Source of the DNA: JBBDIK01 sp040880465
GTDB lineage: Bacteria > Actinomycetota > UBA4738 > JBBDHU01
Length of the DNA: 64,000 bases
NCBI GenBank assembly: GCA_040880465.1
Contig: JBBDIK010000012.1
Span: 248,001-312,000 of the forward strand
Reading direction: 5' to 3'
Shown here: in pieces, positions 41,157-48,541 of the stretch
Numbering within the stretch: the stretch's first letter is position 1
Layout: every line of letters starts with the position of its first letter
Notes under the pieces: model-generated
What the model saw: only the letters and a program-made list of their open reading frames with translations
Databases searched by the model: none
Told to the model about the DNA's origin: nothing
Translations under genes and position numbers: made by a program

Positions 41157-41873
41157 ATGACCACGATCGCCGCTACACGCACCCCGACCTTCACGCCGAT
41201 CCCCAAACGGACCGGCGGCACGCGGATCATCACCCATCTCGCGACTCGAGAGGCAGCGCGGTACGCGCGACTCGTCGCCCGGGTCACTCGACAGGTCGAC
41301 GGTGCCCTGGCCCGAGGAGTGGCCACCGACCGCCTCGCATGTGGCGGCCGAGCGCTGGAGTCGTCCAGGGGGGCTCGACGCCGCTTTCGAGCGGCACTCA
41401 CCGACCTCCGCGGCGCCGACATCGTCCTCGCCCGCGTCGACGTCCGAGACTGCTTCCCTTCGATCACCCCCGTTACGGTCGAGCGCTGCCTCGTGGATCT
41501 CGGGTGTCATCCGACTGAAGTGCTGCCGGTGCGGCGATTCCTGGAGGAACTGGGGGATCTCGGTGTCCGAGGGGTCCCCGTGGGTCCACAGGTGTCGGGC
41601 ATCCTGGCCAACGCAGTCCTTCAGCAGGTCGATCGCTCTCTCGAAAGGGAACACGTGCCGTTCGCCCGATGGGTCGATGACGTGTTCGTCGCCGCCGCCG
41701 ATGAGCGGTCGGCAACCGACATCGTGGAACGGATCGCCGAAACGCTCTCGGCGATCGGCCTGCGCCTCAACCGGGACAAGACCGGCATCGGGCCCGGACA
41801 CGCCGCAGACCGACTGGCAGGGATACTCGTGTCTCCGTCGGGCGAAGCCGGCAGCCGTGGGTCGGCGTCTTAG
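41157..41873 (+). CDS. Compact reverse transcriptase (RNA-directed DNA polymerase)
   Basis: A 238-aa protein with the palm motifs of reverse transcriptases. PKRTGGTRIITHL (16-28) resembles the RT1 region; motif A is VDVRDCFPSI with Asp95; motif B is GVPVGPQVSGILANAVL (139-155); motif C is RWVDDVFV with Asp174-Asp175; motif D is GLRLNRDKTG (201-210). All catalytic aspartates are kept. There is no maturase thumb, endonuclease or nitrilase domain. The GVPVGP motif B resembles Abi/unknown-group defence enzymes more than DGR enzymes. ATG has GGAGGAGG. Single gene with its own leader; function unknown. Confidence 0.85.
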   Translation: MTTIAATRTPTFTPIPKRTGGTRIITHLATREAARYARLVARVTRQVDGALARGVATDRLACGGRALESSRGARRRFRAALTDLRGADIVLARVDVRDCFPSITPVTVERCLVDLGCHPTEVLPVRRFLEELGDLGVRGVPVGPQVSGILANAVLQQVDRSLEREHVPFARWVDDVFVAAADERSATDIVERIAETLSAIGLRLNRDKTGIGPGHAADRLAGILVSPSGEAGSRGSAS

Positions 41874-41876
41874 GAT
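41871..41876 (+). promoter_or_regulatory. -10 box for a leaderless amidohydrolase transcript
   Basis: TAGGAT ends 6 nt before GTG 41883 and starts with the stop codon of the reverse transcriptase gene, so the two genes need not share a transcript. Confidence 0.5.
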
Positions 41877-41882
41877 ACGGGC

Positions 41883-43409
41883 GTGGATGCCGGGCCATCG
41901 ATACGGACCCTGTACCGGGCGACCCGCGTTCGGACGCAGGGCCAGCCTGCGACGGGGGAGTGGCTCCTCGTCGACGGGCGCCACATCGAGCGGGTCGGTA
42001 TCGGTGATCCACCTCCGGCCGACCGGATCGTCGATCTCCCTGGTGCCACCATCATCCCGGGATTCATCGATGCCCACGTGCACCTCACGGGGACGGGGAT
42101 CCGTTCACGATGGCCCCAGGCAGCTGCGGCGGGCTCCCCGGGCGAACTCGTCGCCGCGCTGACCGACCTGATGCGGGTCGCGAACGCGTCCATCCTGGTG
42201 CACGGGTTCGACGAGTCACGCTGGACGGAGAGGCGAGTTCCGACGCTGGAGGAGCTGGATGCGATCGGGCCGCACCCGGTCGTCTGCGTTCGTGCCGACG
42301 GGCACGTGAGCCTGGCGAACACGCCAGCCCTCGAGCGCTCCGACGCCCTGGACCTCCCAGGTGTCGCGCGGGACGAGGCGGGTTCGCCCACGGGACTCGT
42401 CACCCGGGCGGCGAACGACGCGCTCCAGCGCTGGTACGTCGATCAGTTGGGCGACCAAGAGCTGGAGGAATTGCAGCTGGAGGCTGCTGCCGTCGCCGCC
42501 GCCAGGGGAGTGACCAGTGTGCATGAGATGTCCATCCCGGCGTCTCGCGGAACCCGGGATCTCGACGTCCTGCTCGCCCACCGGGAGCGTCTTCCGGTGG
42601 ACGTTGTGGCATACGCAGCGACGATGGACATCCCGCTGGTCATGGAGCGTGGACTGGGCCGGATCGGCGGCGACCTGTCGATGGACGGGTCGATCGGTGC
42701 CCGCACGGCGTTCGTAAGCGCCGCGTACGTGGACGACCCCGGAACCGGGGTGGGCTACATCGAGGAGGACGACTTGGCCAGCTTCCTCCAGGAGGCACAC
42801 GTCGCCGGGCTCCAGGTCGGACTTCATGCGATCGGCGACGCGGCGATCGAGCGGACAGTCACCGCTTGGGAGCGTGTGTACCGGGCGCTCGACTCGCGGC
42901 TACGCCGTCATTTCCGCGCACGACGCCACCGTATCGAGCACTTCGAGATGCCTGTCGAGGGTCACATCGAGCGCGCAGCCGCCCTGGGTTTGGCGATCTC
43001 GGTGCAACCGGCGTTCGACGCGACCTGGGGGTTCCCGGGCCAGCTCTATGAACAGCGCCTGGGAGAGACTCGCGCGGCTGCCATGAACCCGTTCCGGACG
43101 ATGGTCGAGCGCGGGCTCACGTTGGGGGCAGGGTCTGACACGCCGATCACACCCTTGGATCCTCTGGCCGGCGTCCATGCGCTGGAGCATCCGCACGACC
43201 CGACCCGGGCGCTGGCACGTGACGATGCGCTCCGGCTCGCCACGGTCGGCTCCGCTCGGCTGGCTCACCAAGACAAGAAGGGTCGCCTCGAACCGGGGAT
43301 GCATGCGGACTTCGTGGCTTACGACCAGGACCCGGTCACGGTTGGCGACATCGCCTCGTTGCGCCCGATCATGACGGTCTCACTCGGTCGCGACGTGTAC
43401 GTTCAGTAG
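41883..43409 (+). CDS. YtcJ-like amidohydrolase family protein, second copy
   Basis: A 508-aa metal-dependent hydrolase. Metal site IIPGFIDAHVHLTG near residue 60, CVRADGHVSLANTPAL, VGLHAIGDAAIERTV, RHRIEHFEMP and LGAGSDTPITPLDP follow the YtcJ order. It shares this layout with the protein at 7411 but the sequences are clearly different. Substrate unknown. The GTG start is supported by a -10 box 6 nt upstream. Confidence 0.87.
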   Translation: MDAGPSIRTLYRATRVRTQGQPATGEWLLVDGRHIERVGIGDPPPADRIVDLPGATIIPGFIDAHVHLTGTGIRSRWPQAAAAGSPGELVAALTDLMRVANASILVHGFDESRWTERRVPTLEELDAIGPHPVVCVRADGHVSLANTPALERSDALDLPGVARDEAGSPTGLVTRAANDALQRWYVDQLGDQELEELQLEAAAVAAARGVTSVHEMSIPASRGTRDLDVLLAHRERLPVDVVAYAATMDIPLVMERGLGRIGGDLSMDGSIGARTAFVSAAYVDDPGTGVGYIEEDDLASFLQEAHVAGLQVGLHAIGDAAIERTVTAWERVYRALDSRLRRHFRARRHRIEHFEMPVEGHIERAAALGLAISVQPAFDATWGFPGQLYEQRLGETRAAAMNPFRTMVERGLTLGAGSDTPITPLDPLAGVHALEHPHDPTRALARDDALRLATVGSARLAHQDKKGRLEPGMHADFVAYDQDPVTVGDIASLRPIMTVSLGRDVYVQ

Positions 43410-43414
43410 GACGT

Positions 43415-43443
43415 TTGACAGCCGCCGGAGCCGGTCCTAAAGT
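43415..43443 (+). promoter_or_regulatory. Strong promoter of a candidate structured RNA
   Basis: Consensus TTGACA (43415-43420) and TAAAGT (43438-43443) are exactly 17 nt apart. It is the best-matching promoter I see in the window, yet no coding start follows within 220 nt apart from a small uORF. Transcription would begin near 43450. Confidence 0.7.
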
Positions 43444-43449
43444 ACGCAC

Positions 43450-43560
43450 GCTATGCCGCTCCGGCGGCAGGGTCGAGGACCCAAGAGGCTGAGTAGAGAA
43501 CGCGGCGCTCCGGCGTCGCGGCCCCAAAGGTCTCTTGGGTCCTCTGCGTTGCCCCTCGTT
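43450..43560 (+). ncRNA. Candidate structured non-coding RNA, unknown family
   Basis: Downstream of a near-consensus promoter the sequence can fold into TGCCGC-tccg-GCGGCA (43454-43469), then a perfect 13-bp helix GAGGACCCAAGAG (43475-43487) with CTCTTGGGTCCTC (43532-43544) that encloses a second hairpin CGCGGCGC-tccg-GCGTCGCG (43501-43520, one G-U pair). GGGTC-gag-GACCC (43470-43482) competes with the long helix, so two states are possible. The 3' end is uncertain: CCTCAT/ATGAGG followed by TTTT (43575-43618) is a weak terminator candidate. It does not match SRP RNA, tmRNA or RNase P signatures. Confidence 0.5.
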
Positions 43561-43662
43561 CGTTCCCACCCGTTCCTCATGCGCCCCCTGGAACATCCCG
43601 GCCCCCCGATGAGGTTTTCGGGAAATGGCTGCCGATGGCCGGACGGCAAGGCCGGGCACGGG

Positions 43663-43668
43663 TAGAAT
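43663..43668 (+). promoter_or_regulatory. -10 box before a leaderless uORF and DUF4193 gene
   Basis: TAGAAT ends 8 nt before ATG 43677, so transcripts probably start there. Confidence 0.45.
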
Positions 43669-43676
43669 CCCCGGCC

Positions 43677-43727
43677 ATGCGAGCCCGGTGTGCCTGGTTC
43701 GCCGACATAGGGCAGGGCGATGGATAA
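43677..43727 (+). CDS. Possible leaderless 16-codon uORF
   Basis: ATG at 43677, 8 nt after a TAGAAT box, opens a frame encoding MRARCAWFADIGQGDG. It stops at 43725-43727, overlapping the DUF4193 ATG at 43720 in another frame. Short leaderless uORFs are known to control downstream genes in actinobacteria. It may be chance: only the -10 spacing supports it. Confidence 0.3.
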   Translation: MRARCAWFADIGQGDG

Positions 43728-44076
43728 GGACGACGACAAGGACGAAGAGGACTTCGAGGACGGCGCCGAGGGCGGGGACGAGCCCGACGAGGAGGAGATC
43801 GCTGAGGCGACCGTGCCTCCGGCCACTCCTGACCCGGCCCCGAGCGGGGCAGTTGTAGAGTCCATCGAGGATCTTCTGGCCAAGAAGGAGGGGGCTCGCT
43901 CCGGCGACGACGACGACTCGCTGCTCAACCTGGGCCGCGAGGAACGCTTGGAAACGCTGGCCGTCAAGGTCGTGCCGCCGCAGCCCACCGAGTTCGTATG
44001 CAAGAGGTGTTACCTCGTGAAGCACCAGAGCCAGCTCGCGGACAAGAAGAAACAGCTCTGCCGCGACTGCGCGTGA
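43720..44076 (+). CDS. DUF4193 family protein
   Basis: A 118-aa actinobacterial protein. The N-terminal half is extremely acidic (Asp/Glu runs). The C-terminal half has LAVKVVPPQPTEFVCKRCYLVKHQSQLADKKKQLCRDC, the family core with two CxxC pairs that suggest zinc binding. Function unknown. The stop overlaps the next GTG (GTGA), so it is coupled to the Lnt-Ppm1 gene. Confidence 0.85.
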   Translation: MDKDDDKDEEDFEDGAEGGDEPDEEEIAEATVPPATPDPAPSGAVVESIEDLLAKKEGARSGDDDDSLLNLGREERLETLAVKVVPPQPTEFVCKRCYLVKHQSQLADKKKQLCRDCA

Positions 44077-46340
44077 GGCCGGGCCGGGGTCGGCCCGGCC
44101 GGTCCCCTCTCATCGCCGCGCTGCTTCTCGGTGCGCTCTCGGGTGGCGTCATGTCCCTGACGGGCCCCCCGCTGGGCCTCTGGCCGCTCGCATTCGTCGG
44201 GTTGATCCCCCTCCTGTGGATCGTGCGAACGGCGCGTCCGCGCCGAGGGGCTCTCGTCGGGCTCGTGTTCGGCCTCACGTACTTCGGGACCTTCCTGTCC
44301 TGGATCATGCTGTTCGGCAAGCCGGCATGGGCGGGATTGGTGATCGCGTGCGCAGCGTATGCGGCCGTGTTCGGGGCACTGGCGCCCGCGCTGTGGCGTG
44401 GGGACCATCCGGGTCGGTCGATGGCGGCGCTCGCCGCCCTCTGGACCGTCCTCGAGTTCCTCCGAGGATCGTGGCCGCTCGGTGGATTCACGTGGGGCGA
44501 GGCGGCCTACGCGCAGGCGGGCAACCCAACCCTCGTCCCGCTGGCTTCGGTGACCGGGGCCCGTGGAGTCACCTTCGTCGTGGTGCTCGTCAACGGCCTC
44601 CTCTTGGTGTTCGGTGAACGCCTCCTGCGCCGGCGGGTGGGGGAGTGGCGACCGGCCGTGCTCGCAGCAAGCGTCGCGATCGGGCTCGTGGTCGCACCCG
44701 TCCTGATCCCGATCCCTCAGCCCAATGGGGGACCGGTCGACGTGGCCGCGATCCAGATCGACGTCCCGGAGGTCACCGACGAGGTCGCCGAGGATCGACT
44801 CATCGCGGAACGCTTCGCGGAGGCGCACCGAACCTTCCGGAGGGATCCACCCGATCTCGCCATCTGGCCTGAGAACGCGCTAGATGTAGATCCCACCCTC
44901 GATCCGCTGTTCGGACGGCTCGTGACGGACGCGGTCCGCGCCGGCCGGACTCCCACCCTCATCGGCGCGATCACCGGCCCGGCGGACGGCACCCAATTCA
45001 ACGGCACGCTCCTGTACGGACCCGACGGCCTCCTTCGTGACCTCTATGACAAGGTTCATCTCGTCCCGTTCGGCGAATACGCACCGGCGCGAGACCTGAT
45101 CGGGGGGTTCGTCAAGGAAGTTGCGATGATCCGGCGTGACCTCACGGCAGGAACCGAGATCGACCCCATCCGGATGCAGGGCATGACCTTCGGGAGCGTC
45201 ATCTGTTACGAGAACGCGTTCTCAGAGATAGACCGCCGCCTGGTCGCGGACGGCAGTCAGTTCCTCGTCGTCTCCACGAACAATGCGAACTACGGCACGT
45301 CGCCCGCCTCAGCACAACACCTCCAGATCAGCCGACTCAGGGCGGTCGAGAACGCACGCTGGGTCGTGCATGCCGGGCTGACGGGGATCAGCGGCTTCAT
45401 CGACCCGAACGGGGACGTTCACGACCAGACCAATCTGTTCGAGCCCGAGGTCATCCGCCGGACGATCACGGCCTCGACGGCGACGACGATCTACACCCGC
45501 TACGGTGATTGGTTCACCTGGCTGTGCGCCGCCGGCGTGATCGCAGCCTTCCTGATCCCGCGCCGGCGCCGCGAACGGGGGACCGCGCAACCGCTCTCCG
45601 AGAACGCGCGGACGCTCGTGATCCTGCCGACCTTCAACGAGGCGGCGACGATCGCGGAGGTCCTCACGAGGCTCCTCGAGCTTCCCGAAAGGCTCGACAT
45701 CCTGGTCGTGGACGACAACTCGCCCGACGGGACCGCGAACATCGTTCGCAAGGAAGCAGCCGGCGGGGCCCCGATCCGGATCCTCGACCGCCCAGACAAG
45801 TCCGGCCTCGCCTCGGCCTACCTCCAGAGCTTCCGAATCGCCCTCGACGACGGGTACGACCTCGTGGTCGAGATGGACTCCGATCTCTCGCACCAGCCCG
45901 AAGAACTGCCGGGGCTGCTCGCGGGCGCCCGGAGAGCCCATCTGACGATCGGGAGCCGGTATGTCCCCGGAGGCTCCGTCACGAACTGGGGGGTGTTCCG
46001 GCGGTTCCTGTCCCGAGCCGGGAACCTCTACGCAAGGCTCTGCCTCGGCTTCCCACTCAACGACGCCACGAGCGGCTTCCGCGTGTACCGCCGCGAGGTC
46101 CTGGAGGCCATGCTCCAGGAAGGCGTCAGGAGCGAAGGCTACGGCTTCCAGATCGAACTCGCGTACCGCAGCTGGCTCGAGGGGTTCGCCATCACCGAGG
46201 TACCCATCACGTTCCGGGAGCGGGAGCACGGGACGTCCAAGATCTCCCGCAGGATCGTCTATGAGGCCCTCTGGCTCGTCACGAAGTGGGGCGCGAAGGC
46301 TCGGCTCAAACCGCAGCCCGCTGAACCTGATGCAGAGTAA
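44073..46340 (+). CDS. Fused apolipoprotein N-acyltransferase and polyprenol-phosphate mannosyltransferase
   Basis: A 755-aa two-domain protein like mycobacterial Ppm1. Residues 1-500 are Lnt: six or more membrane helices, then the nitrilase domain with Glu in IWPENALD, Lys in LYDKVHLVPFGEYAP and Cys in GSVICYENAFSE; it N-acylates lipoproteins. Residues ~515-755 are a family-2 glycosyltransferase (VILPTFNEAATI, DILVVDDNSPDGT, VEMDSDLSHQPEELPGLL) that makes polyprenyl-phosphate-mannose for lipoglycans or protein mannosylation. The GTG start overlaps the upstream stop. The frame is open to 43998 but that part lies within DUF4193. Confidence 0.92.
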   Translation: MRPGRGRPGRSPLIAALLLGALSGGVMSLTGPPLGLWPLAFVGLIPLLWIVRTARPRRGALVGLVFGLTYFGTFLSWIMLFGKPAWAGLVIACAAYAAVFGALAPALWRGDHPGRSMAALAALWTVLEFLRGSWPLGGFTWGEAAYAQAGNPTLVPLASVTGARGVTFVVVLVNGLLLVFGERLLRRRVGEWRPAVLAASVAIGLVVAPVLIPIPQPNGGPVDVAAIQIDVPEVTDEVAEDRLIAERFAEAHRTFRRDPPDLAIWPENALDVDPTLDPLFGRLVTDAVRAGRTPTLIGAITGPADGTQFNGTLLYGPDGLLRDLYDKVHLVPFGEYAPARDLIGGFVKEVAMIRRDLTAGTEIDPIRMQGMTFGSVICYENAFSEIDRRLVADGSQFLVVSTNNANYGTSPASAQHLQISRLRAVENARWVVHAGLTGISGFIDPNGDVHDQTNLFEPEVIRRTITASTATTIYTRYGDWFTWLCAAGVIAAFLIPRRRRERGTAQPLSENARTLVILPTFNEAATIAEVLTRLLELPERLDILVVDDNSPDGTANIVRKEAAGGAPIRILDRPDKSGLASAYLQSFRIALDDGYDLVVEMDSDLSHQPEELPGLLAGARRAHLTIGSRYVPGGSVTNWGVFRRFLSRAGNLYARLCLGFPLNDATSGFRVYRREVLEAMLQEGVRSEGYGFQIELAYRSWLEGFAITEVPITFREREHGTSKISRRIVYEALWLVTKWGAKARLKPQPAEPDAE

Positions 46341-46343
46341 CGC

Positions 46344-46361
46344 CCATAACGTACATTATGG
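46344..46361. other. AT-rich inverted repeat after the Lnt-Ppm1 gene
   Basis: CCATAA and TTATGG flank a 6-nt spacer, 3 nt after the stop codon. It could be a protein-binding site or a weak hairpin; no T run follows. The remaining spacer to 46460 holds nothing else I can support. Confidence 0.3.
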
Positions 46362-46460
46362 TAAGTACGCACGATGAGCTACACCCCTTGAGCAGGCAGT
46401 TCGACGGACCCCGGACGAGCCGATCAAGCCCGTGACCTCCCCTCGCTCATCCGGTTCCGG

Positions 46461-46880
46461 CTAGAGGGTTCGCTTTGCTTCGGCGCGAAGATGGTCGAGC
46501 GCCTCGGGCAGGGTGGACGCGATCCACGATTCGGCGATACGCCCCGACTCCAGCCGGAAGACGCTGATACCCCAATACGACAGGCTCGTGCCGGCCGGCT
46601 CGATCCCCTGGTAGTCGCCCAGGTGCGTGCCCTCAGCATGCCAGCGCACCAAAGCGCGCCCGTCCGGTGCCAGCATCGAGTCATCCACGGTGAGGGTGAC
46701 GTCCGGGAAGGCCCATCGGAATCCAGCCGTGGCGTCCTTGAGGGCCCGGGGGCCGCGCAGGGTCTGATTGTTGTCGGTGACGACGCAGTCGGCTGTGAAC
46801 AGCTCGTCGATGGCCTCGAGGTCCCCCTGGGCCCAGACGCGGTCATGGAAAGCGGCGATCGGTTCCGTGGTCTCGGTCAT
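46461..46880 (-). CDS. SnoaL/NTF2-like ester-cyclase family protein
   Basis: A 139-aa alpha+beta-barrel protein: IAAFHDRVWAQGDLEAIDELFTADCVV, FPDVTLTVDDSMLAPDGRALVRWHAEGTH and WGISVFRLESGRIAESW match the SnoaL-like group. Members may be enzymes or ligand binders; substrate unknown. ATG 46880 lies 8 nt after a TATCGT box and no ribosome site is present; the frame extends to 46925 but this would cover the divergent start. Confidence 0.82.
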   Translation of the reverse strand: MTETTEPIAAFHDRVWAQGDLEAIDELFTADCVVTDNNQTLRGPRALKDATAGFRWAFPDVTLTVDDSMLAPDGRALVRWHAEGTHLGDYQGIEPAGTSLSYWGISVFRLESGRIAESWIASTLPEALDHLRAEAKRTL

Positions 46881-46888
46881 CGCGAGCG

Positions 46889-46898
46889 ACGATAGCAT
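46889..46898. promoter_or_regulatory. Overlapping divergent -10 boxes of the SnoaL-like and methyltransferase genes
   Basis: Minus strand TATCGT (46894-46889) lies 8 nt before ATG 46880; plus strand TAGCAT (46893-46898) lies 7 nt before ATG 46906. The start codons are 25 nt apart and both genes would be leaderless. Confidence 0.45.
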
Positions 46899-46905
46899 CG
46901 GCCCC

Positions 46906-47568
46906 ATGGACGAGCGCGTTCCCACCGAGCCCGGTCGCCATCATGAGCGGGATGGCGGTGGCGACTGGGACGTCGACCGGTTCAACCGCTGGGGAGCTCG
47001 CTATGATCGCTCACTCTTCCAACCGCTGTTCTTCGCCCGGGTCCATCTCATGATCACGGCGGCGCTCTCCCCCACGGCTGGCGAGCGGATCATCGATGTC
47101 GGCTGCGGCACGGGGAGCCTGACGCTCCGGATCTCGAGTGTGGCCGGCAGCCGCGCTACCGGGGTCGATCCGGCGCCCGCCATGGTCCGGGCTGCCCGGA
47201 GGAAGCGCAGGGCGGAGCGGACCACGTTCGCGGTGGGTGCTGCCGAGGCCCTCCCCTTCTCCGATTCGATCTTCGACGCAGCCGTCAGCTCCGTGTCGGC
47301 CCACCACTGGCACGATCCGGGAGCCGGGTTCCGAGAACTCGCCCGCGTCGTACGGCCCGGTGGGCGCCTCGTGGTAGCAGATTGCACCGACTTCGGGCCG
47401 ATCGTCGGGGTCCTCCGCGCCCTCGGCCGAGTACCGCGCGACCACCATCAGGGTTGGGACCCAGCGCACCTCGGCCGCCTCGCGTACGTCGCGGGCTTCC
47501 ACCGGGTGCGGGTCCGCCACCGCCGCATGCTCGGCGGCCGGATCATCGTACTGGCCGCCCGCCGGTGA
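46906..47568 (+). CDS. Class I SAM-dependent methyltransferase
   Basis: A 220-aa protein with the Rossmann motif I ERIIDVGCGTGSLTLRI (about 60-76), motif II TGVDPAPAMVRAAR and ALPFSDSIFDAAVSSVSAHHW (methyltransferase type 11 pattern). The N-terminus WDVDRFNRWGARYDRSLF resembles small-molecule methyltransferases. Substrate unknown. ATG 46906 agrees with the -10 spacing; an upstream frame opening at 46768 lies within the divergent gene. Confidence 0.85.
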   Translation: MDERVPTEPGRHHERDGGGDWDVDRFNRWGARYDRSLFQPLFFARVHLMITAALSPTAGERIIDVGCGTGSLTLRISSVAGSRATGVDPAPAMVRAARRKRRAERTTFAVGAAEALPFSDSIFDAAVSSVSAHHWHDPGAGFRELARVVRPGGRLVVADCTDFGPIVGVLRALGRVPRDHHQGWDPAHLGRLAYVAGFHRVRVRHRRMLGGRIIVLAARR

Positions 47569-47578
47569 AGTCGGTCGC

Positions 47579-47956
47579 CTACTCGTCCTTGACGAGTGCG
47601 TCCAACCCGTACTTCTGTACCAGCGAGAGGTAGTCGCGCTGGTAGAAGATCTTGCAGCGCACATCCGGGTAGAGCTCGCGGAGCCGGCGTACCTTCCGGT
47701 TCTTCTTCGTGACGAGCTTCTGGTTCAAGGTCGTGATCTCGATGTAGAGGTCGTACTGCGGCATGTAGAAATCCGGTGTGAACCGCTGGGTGACGCGCCC
47801 GTCCTCATCCCACAACAGGTCGAACGAGGTCGGCTCGTATTCCCATTCGATCTGGTAGAAGTCGAGGAGGCTCGCGAACTGTCGTTCGCTCTCGTGCGCG
47901 AACCTGATGGTGTCGCTCTTGAGGGTGCCGCCCTCGGCCAAAGCCTGGGGCGTCAC
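47579..47956 (-). CDS. PD-(D/E)XK nuclease-like protein
   Basis: A 125-aa protein. YQIEWEYEPTSFDL, then RFTPDFYMPQYDLYIEIT and NQKLVTKKNRKVRRL, follow the layout of PD-(D/E)XK enzymes: Glu in the first helix/strand, Asp in TPDF and Glu in YIEI. The usual Lys two residues after Glu is Thr here; Lys occurs later in NQK. The best start is GTG 47956, overlapping the MerR stop (GTGA); the frame is open to 48028. It may be a nuclease partner or an inactive fold. Confidence 0.7.
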   Translation of the reverse strand: MTPQALAEGGTLKSDTIRFAHESERQFASLLDFYQIEWEYEPTSFDLLWDEDGRVTQRFTPDFYMPQYDLYIEITTLNQKLVTKKNRKVRRLRELYPDVRCKIFYQRDYLSLVQKYGLDALVKDE

Positions 47957-48402
47957 GACCCTCCGGCTCGTGCGACCCGGCCGCTGGCCTTGCCGCTCTT
48001 GCCCACGCTCTTCTCGAGGTCCGTCCATGCCCGCTCGATCGAGATGGCGAAAACGCCCTGGCCACGCTGGAGGAGATCAAGCAGAACTTCCGGTGAAGCC
48101 TCGGCGTAGACCCGCCTGCCGTCGGAGATCAGCGTGGTCCCCTGAGCCGGCTGCTTGAGCTCTTCGAGCGTATCGATGGCCTTACGGATCTTCTGAAGCG
48201 AGACCCCCGCGTCGAGCAGGGACTTCACGATCCGCAGCTTGAGCAGGTCTTGGAACGAGTACACGCGCTGGGTGCCCGACCCCTCGGCATCCTGCACCGA
48301 TGGGCGGACCAGGTCGGTGCGTGCCCAATAGTCCAACTGGCGGTAGCTCACGCCAACCACCTTGAGAACCTCGGGAACCCCATAGCCCTGCTCTTCGCGC
48401 AT
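47953..48402 (-). CDS. MerR family transcriptional regulator (Rv1830-like)
   Basis: A 149-aa regulator with the winged-helix part YGVPEVLKVVGVSYRQLDYWARTDLVRPSV and QRVYSFQDLLKLRIVKSLLDAGVSLQKIRKAID, followed by a dimer helix and a basic tail. It resembles Rv1830 of mycobacteria, and the neighbouring DUF151 and FtsR-like genes match that locus. The ATG 48402 has GGAG upstream, and a TTGACA-N17-TAGGCT promoter precedes it. Translationally coupled to the nuclease-like gene. Confidence 0.9.
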   Translation of the reverse strand: MREEQGYGVPEVLKVVGVSYRQLDYWARTDLVRPSVQDAEGSGTQRVYSFQDLLKLRIVKSLLDAGVSLQKIRKAIDTLEELKQPAQGTTLISDGRRVYAEASPEVLLDLLQRGQGVFAISIERAWTDLEKSVGKSGKASGRVARAGGS

Positions 48403-48431
48403 CACAGCTCCGTAATTACGACGGCGTGAGC

Positions 48432-48460
48432 AGCCTAGTTGGGTGCCCATAGCCTGTCAA
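48432..48460 (-). promoter_or_regulatory. Promoter of the MerR-nuclease pair
   Basis: Minus strand TTGACA (48460-48455) and TAGGCT (48437-48432) are separated by 17 nt. The leader would be about 23-25 nt. Confidence 0.6.
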
Positions 48461-48541
48461 ACAGATCCGGAGGATGAGGCTAAAGCATTAGGTCTGACGA
48501 GCCGATGATCGGTACAGAGAAGCGATCTACGGAAAGACGGA

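Noticed and set aside
41157..43409. Diversity-generating retroelement (template/variable repeats around the reverse transcriptase)
   Set aside because: Motif B lacks the SQ signature, and I saw no adenine-biased near-repeat in or near the neighbouring amidohydrolase.
43450..43620. SRP RNA, 6S RNA, tmRNA or RNase P RNA
   Set aside because: No GGAA tetraloop with SRP core, no tRNA-like ends, no RNase P conserved blocks; a 6S-like closing stem was not convincing.
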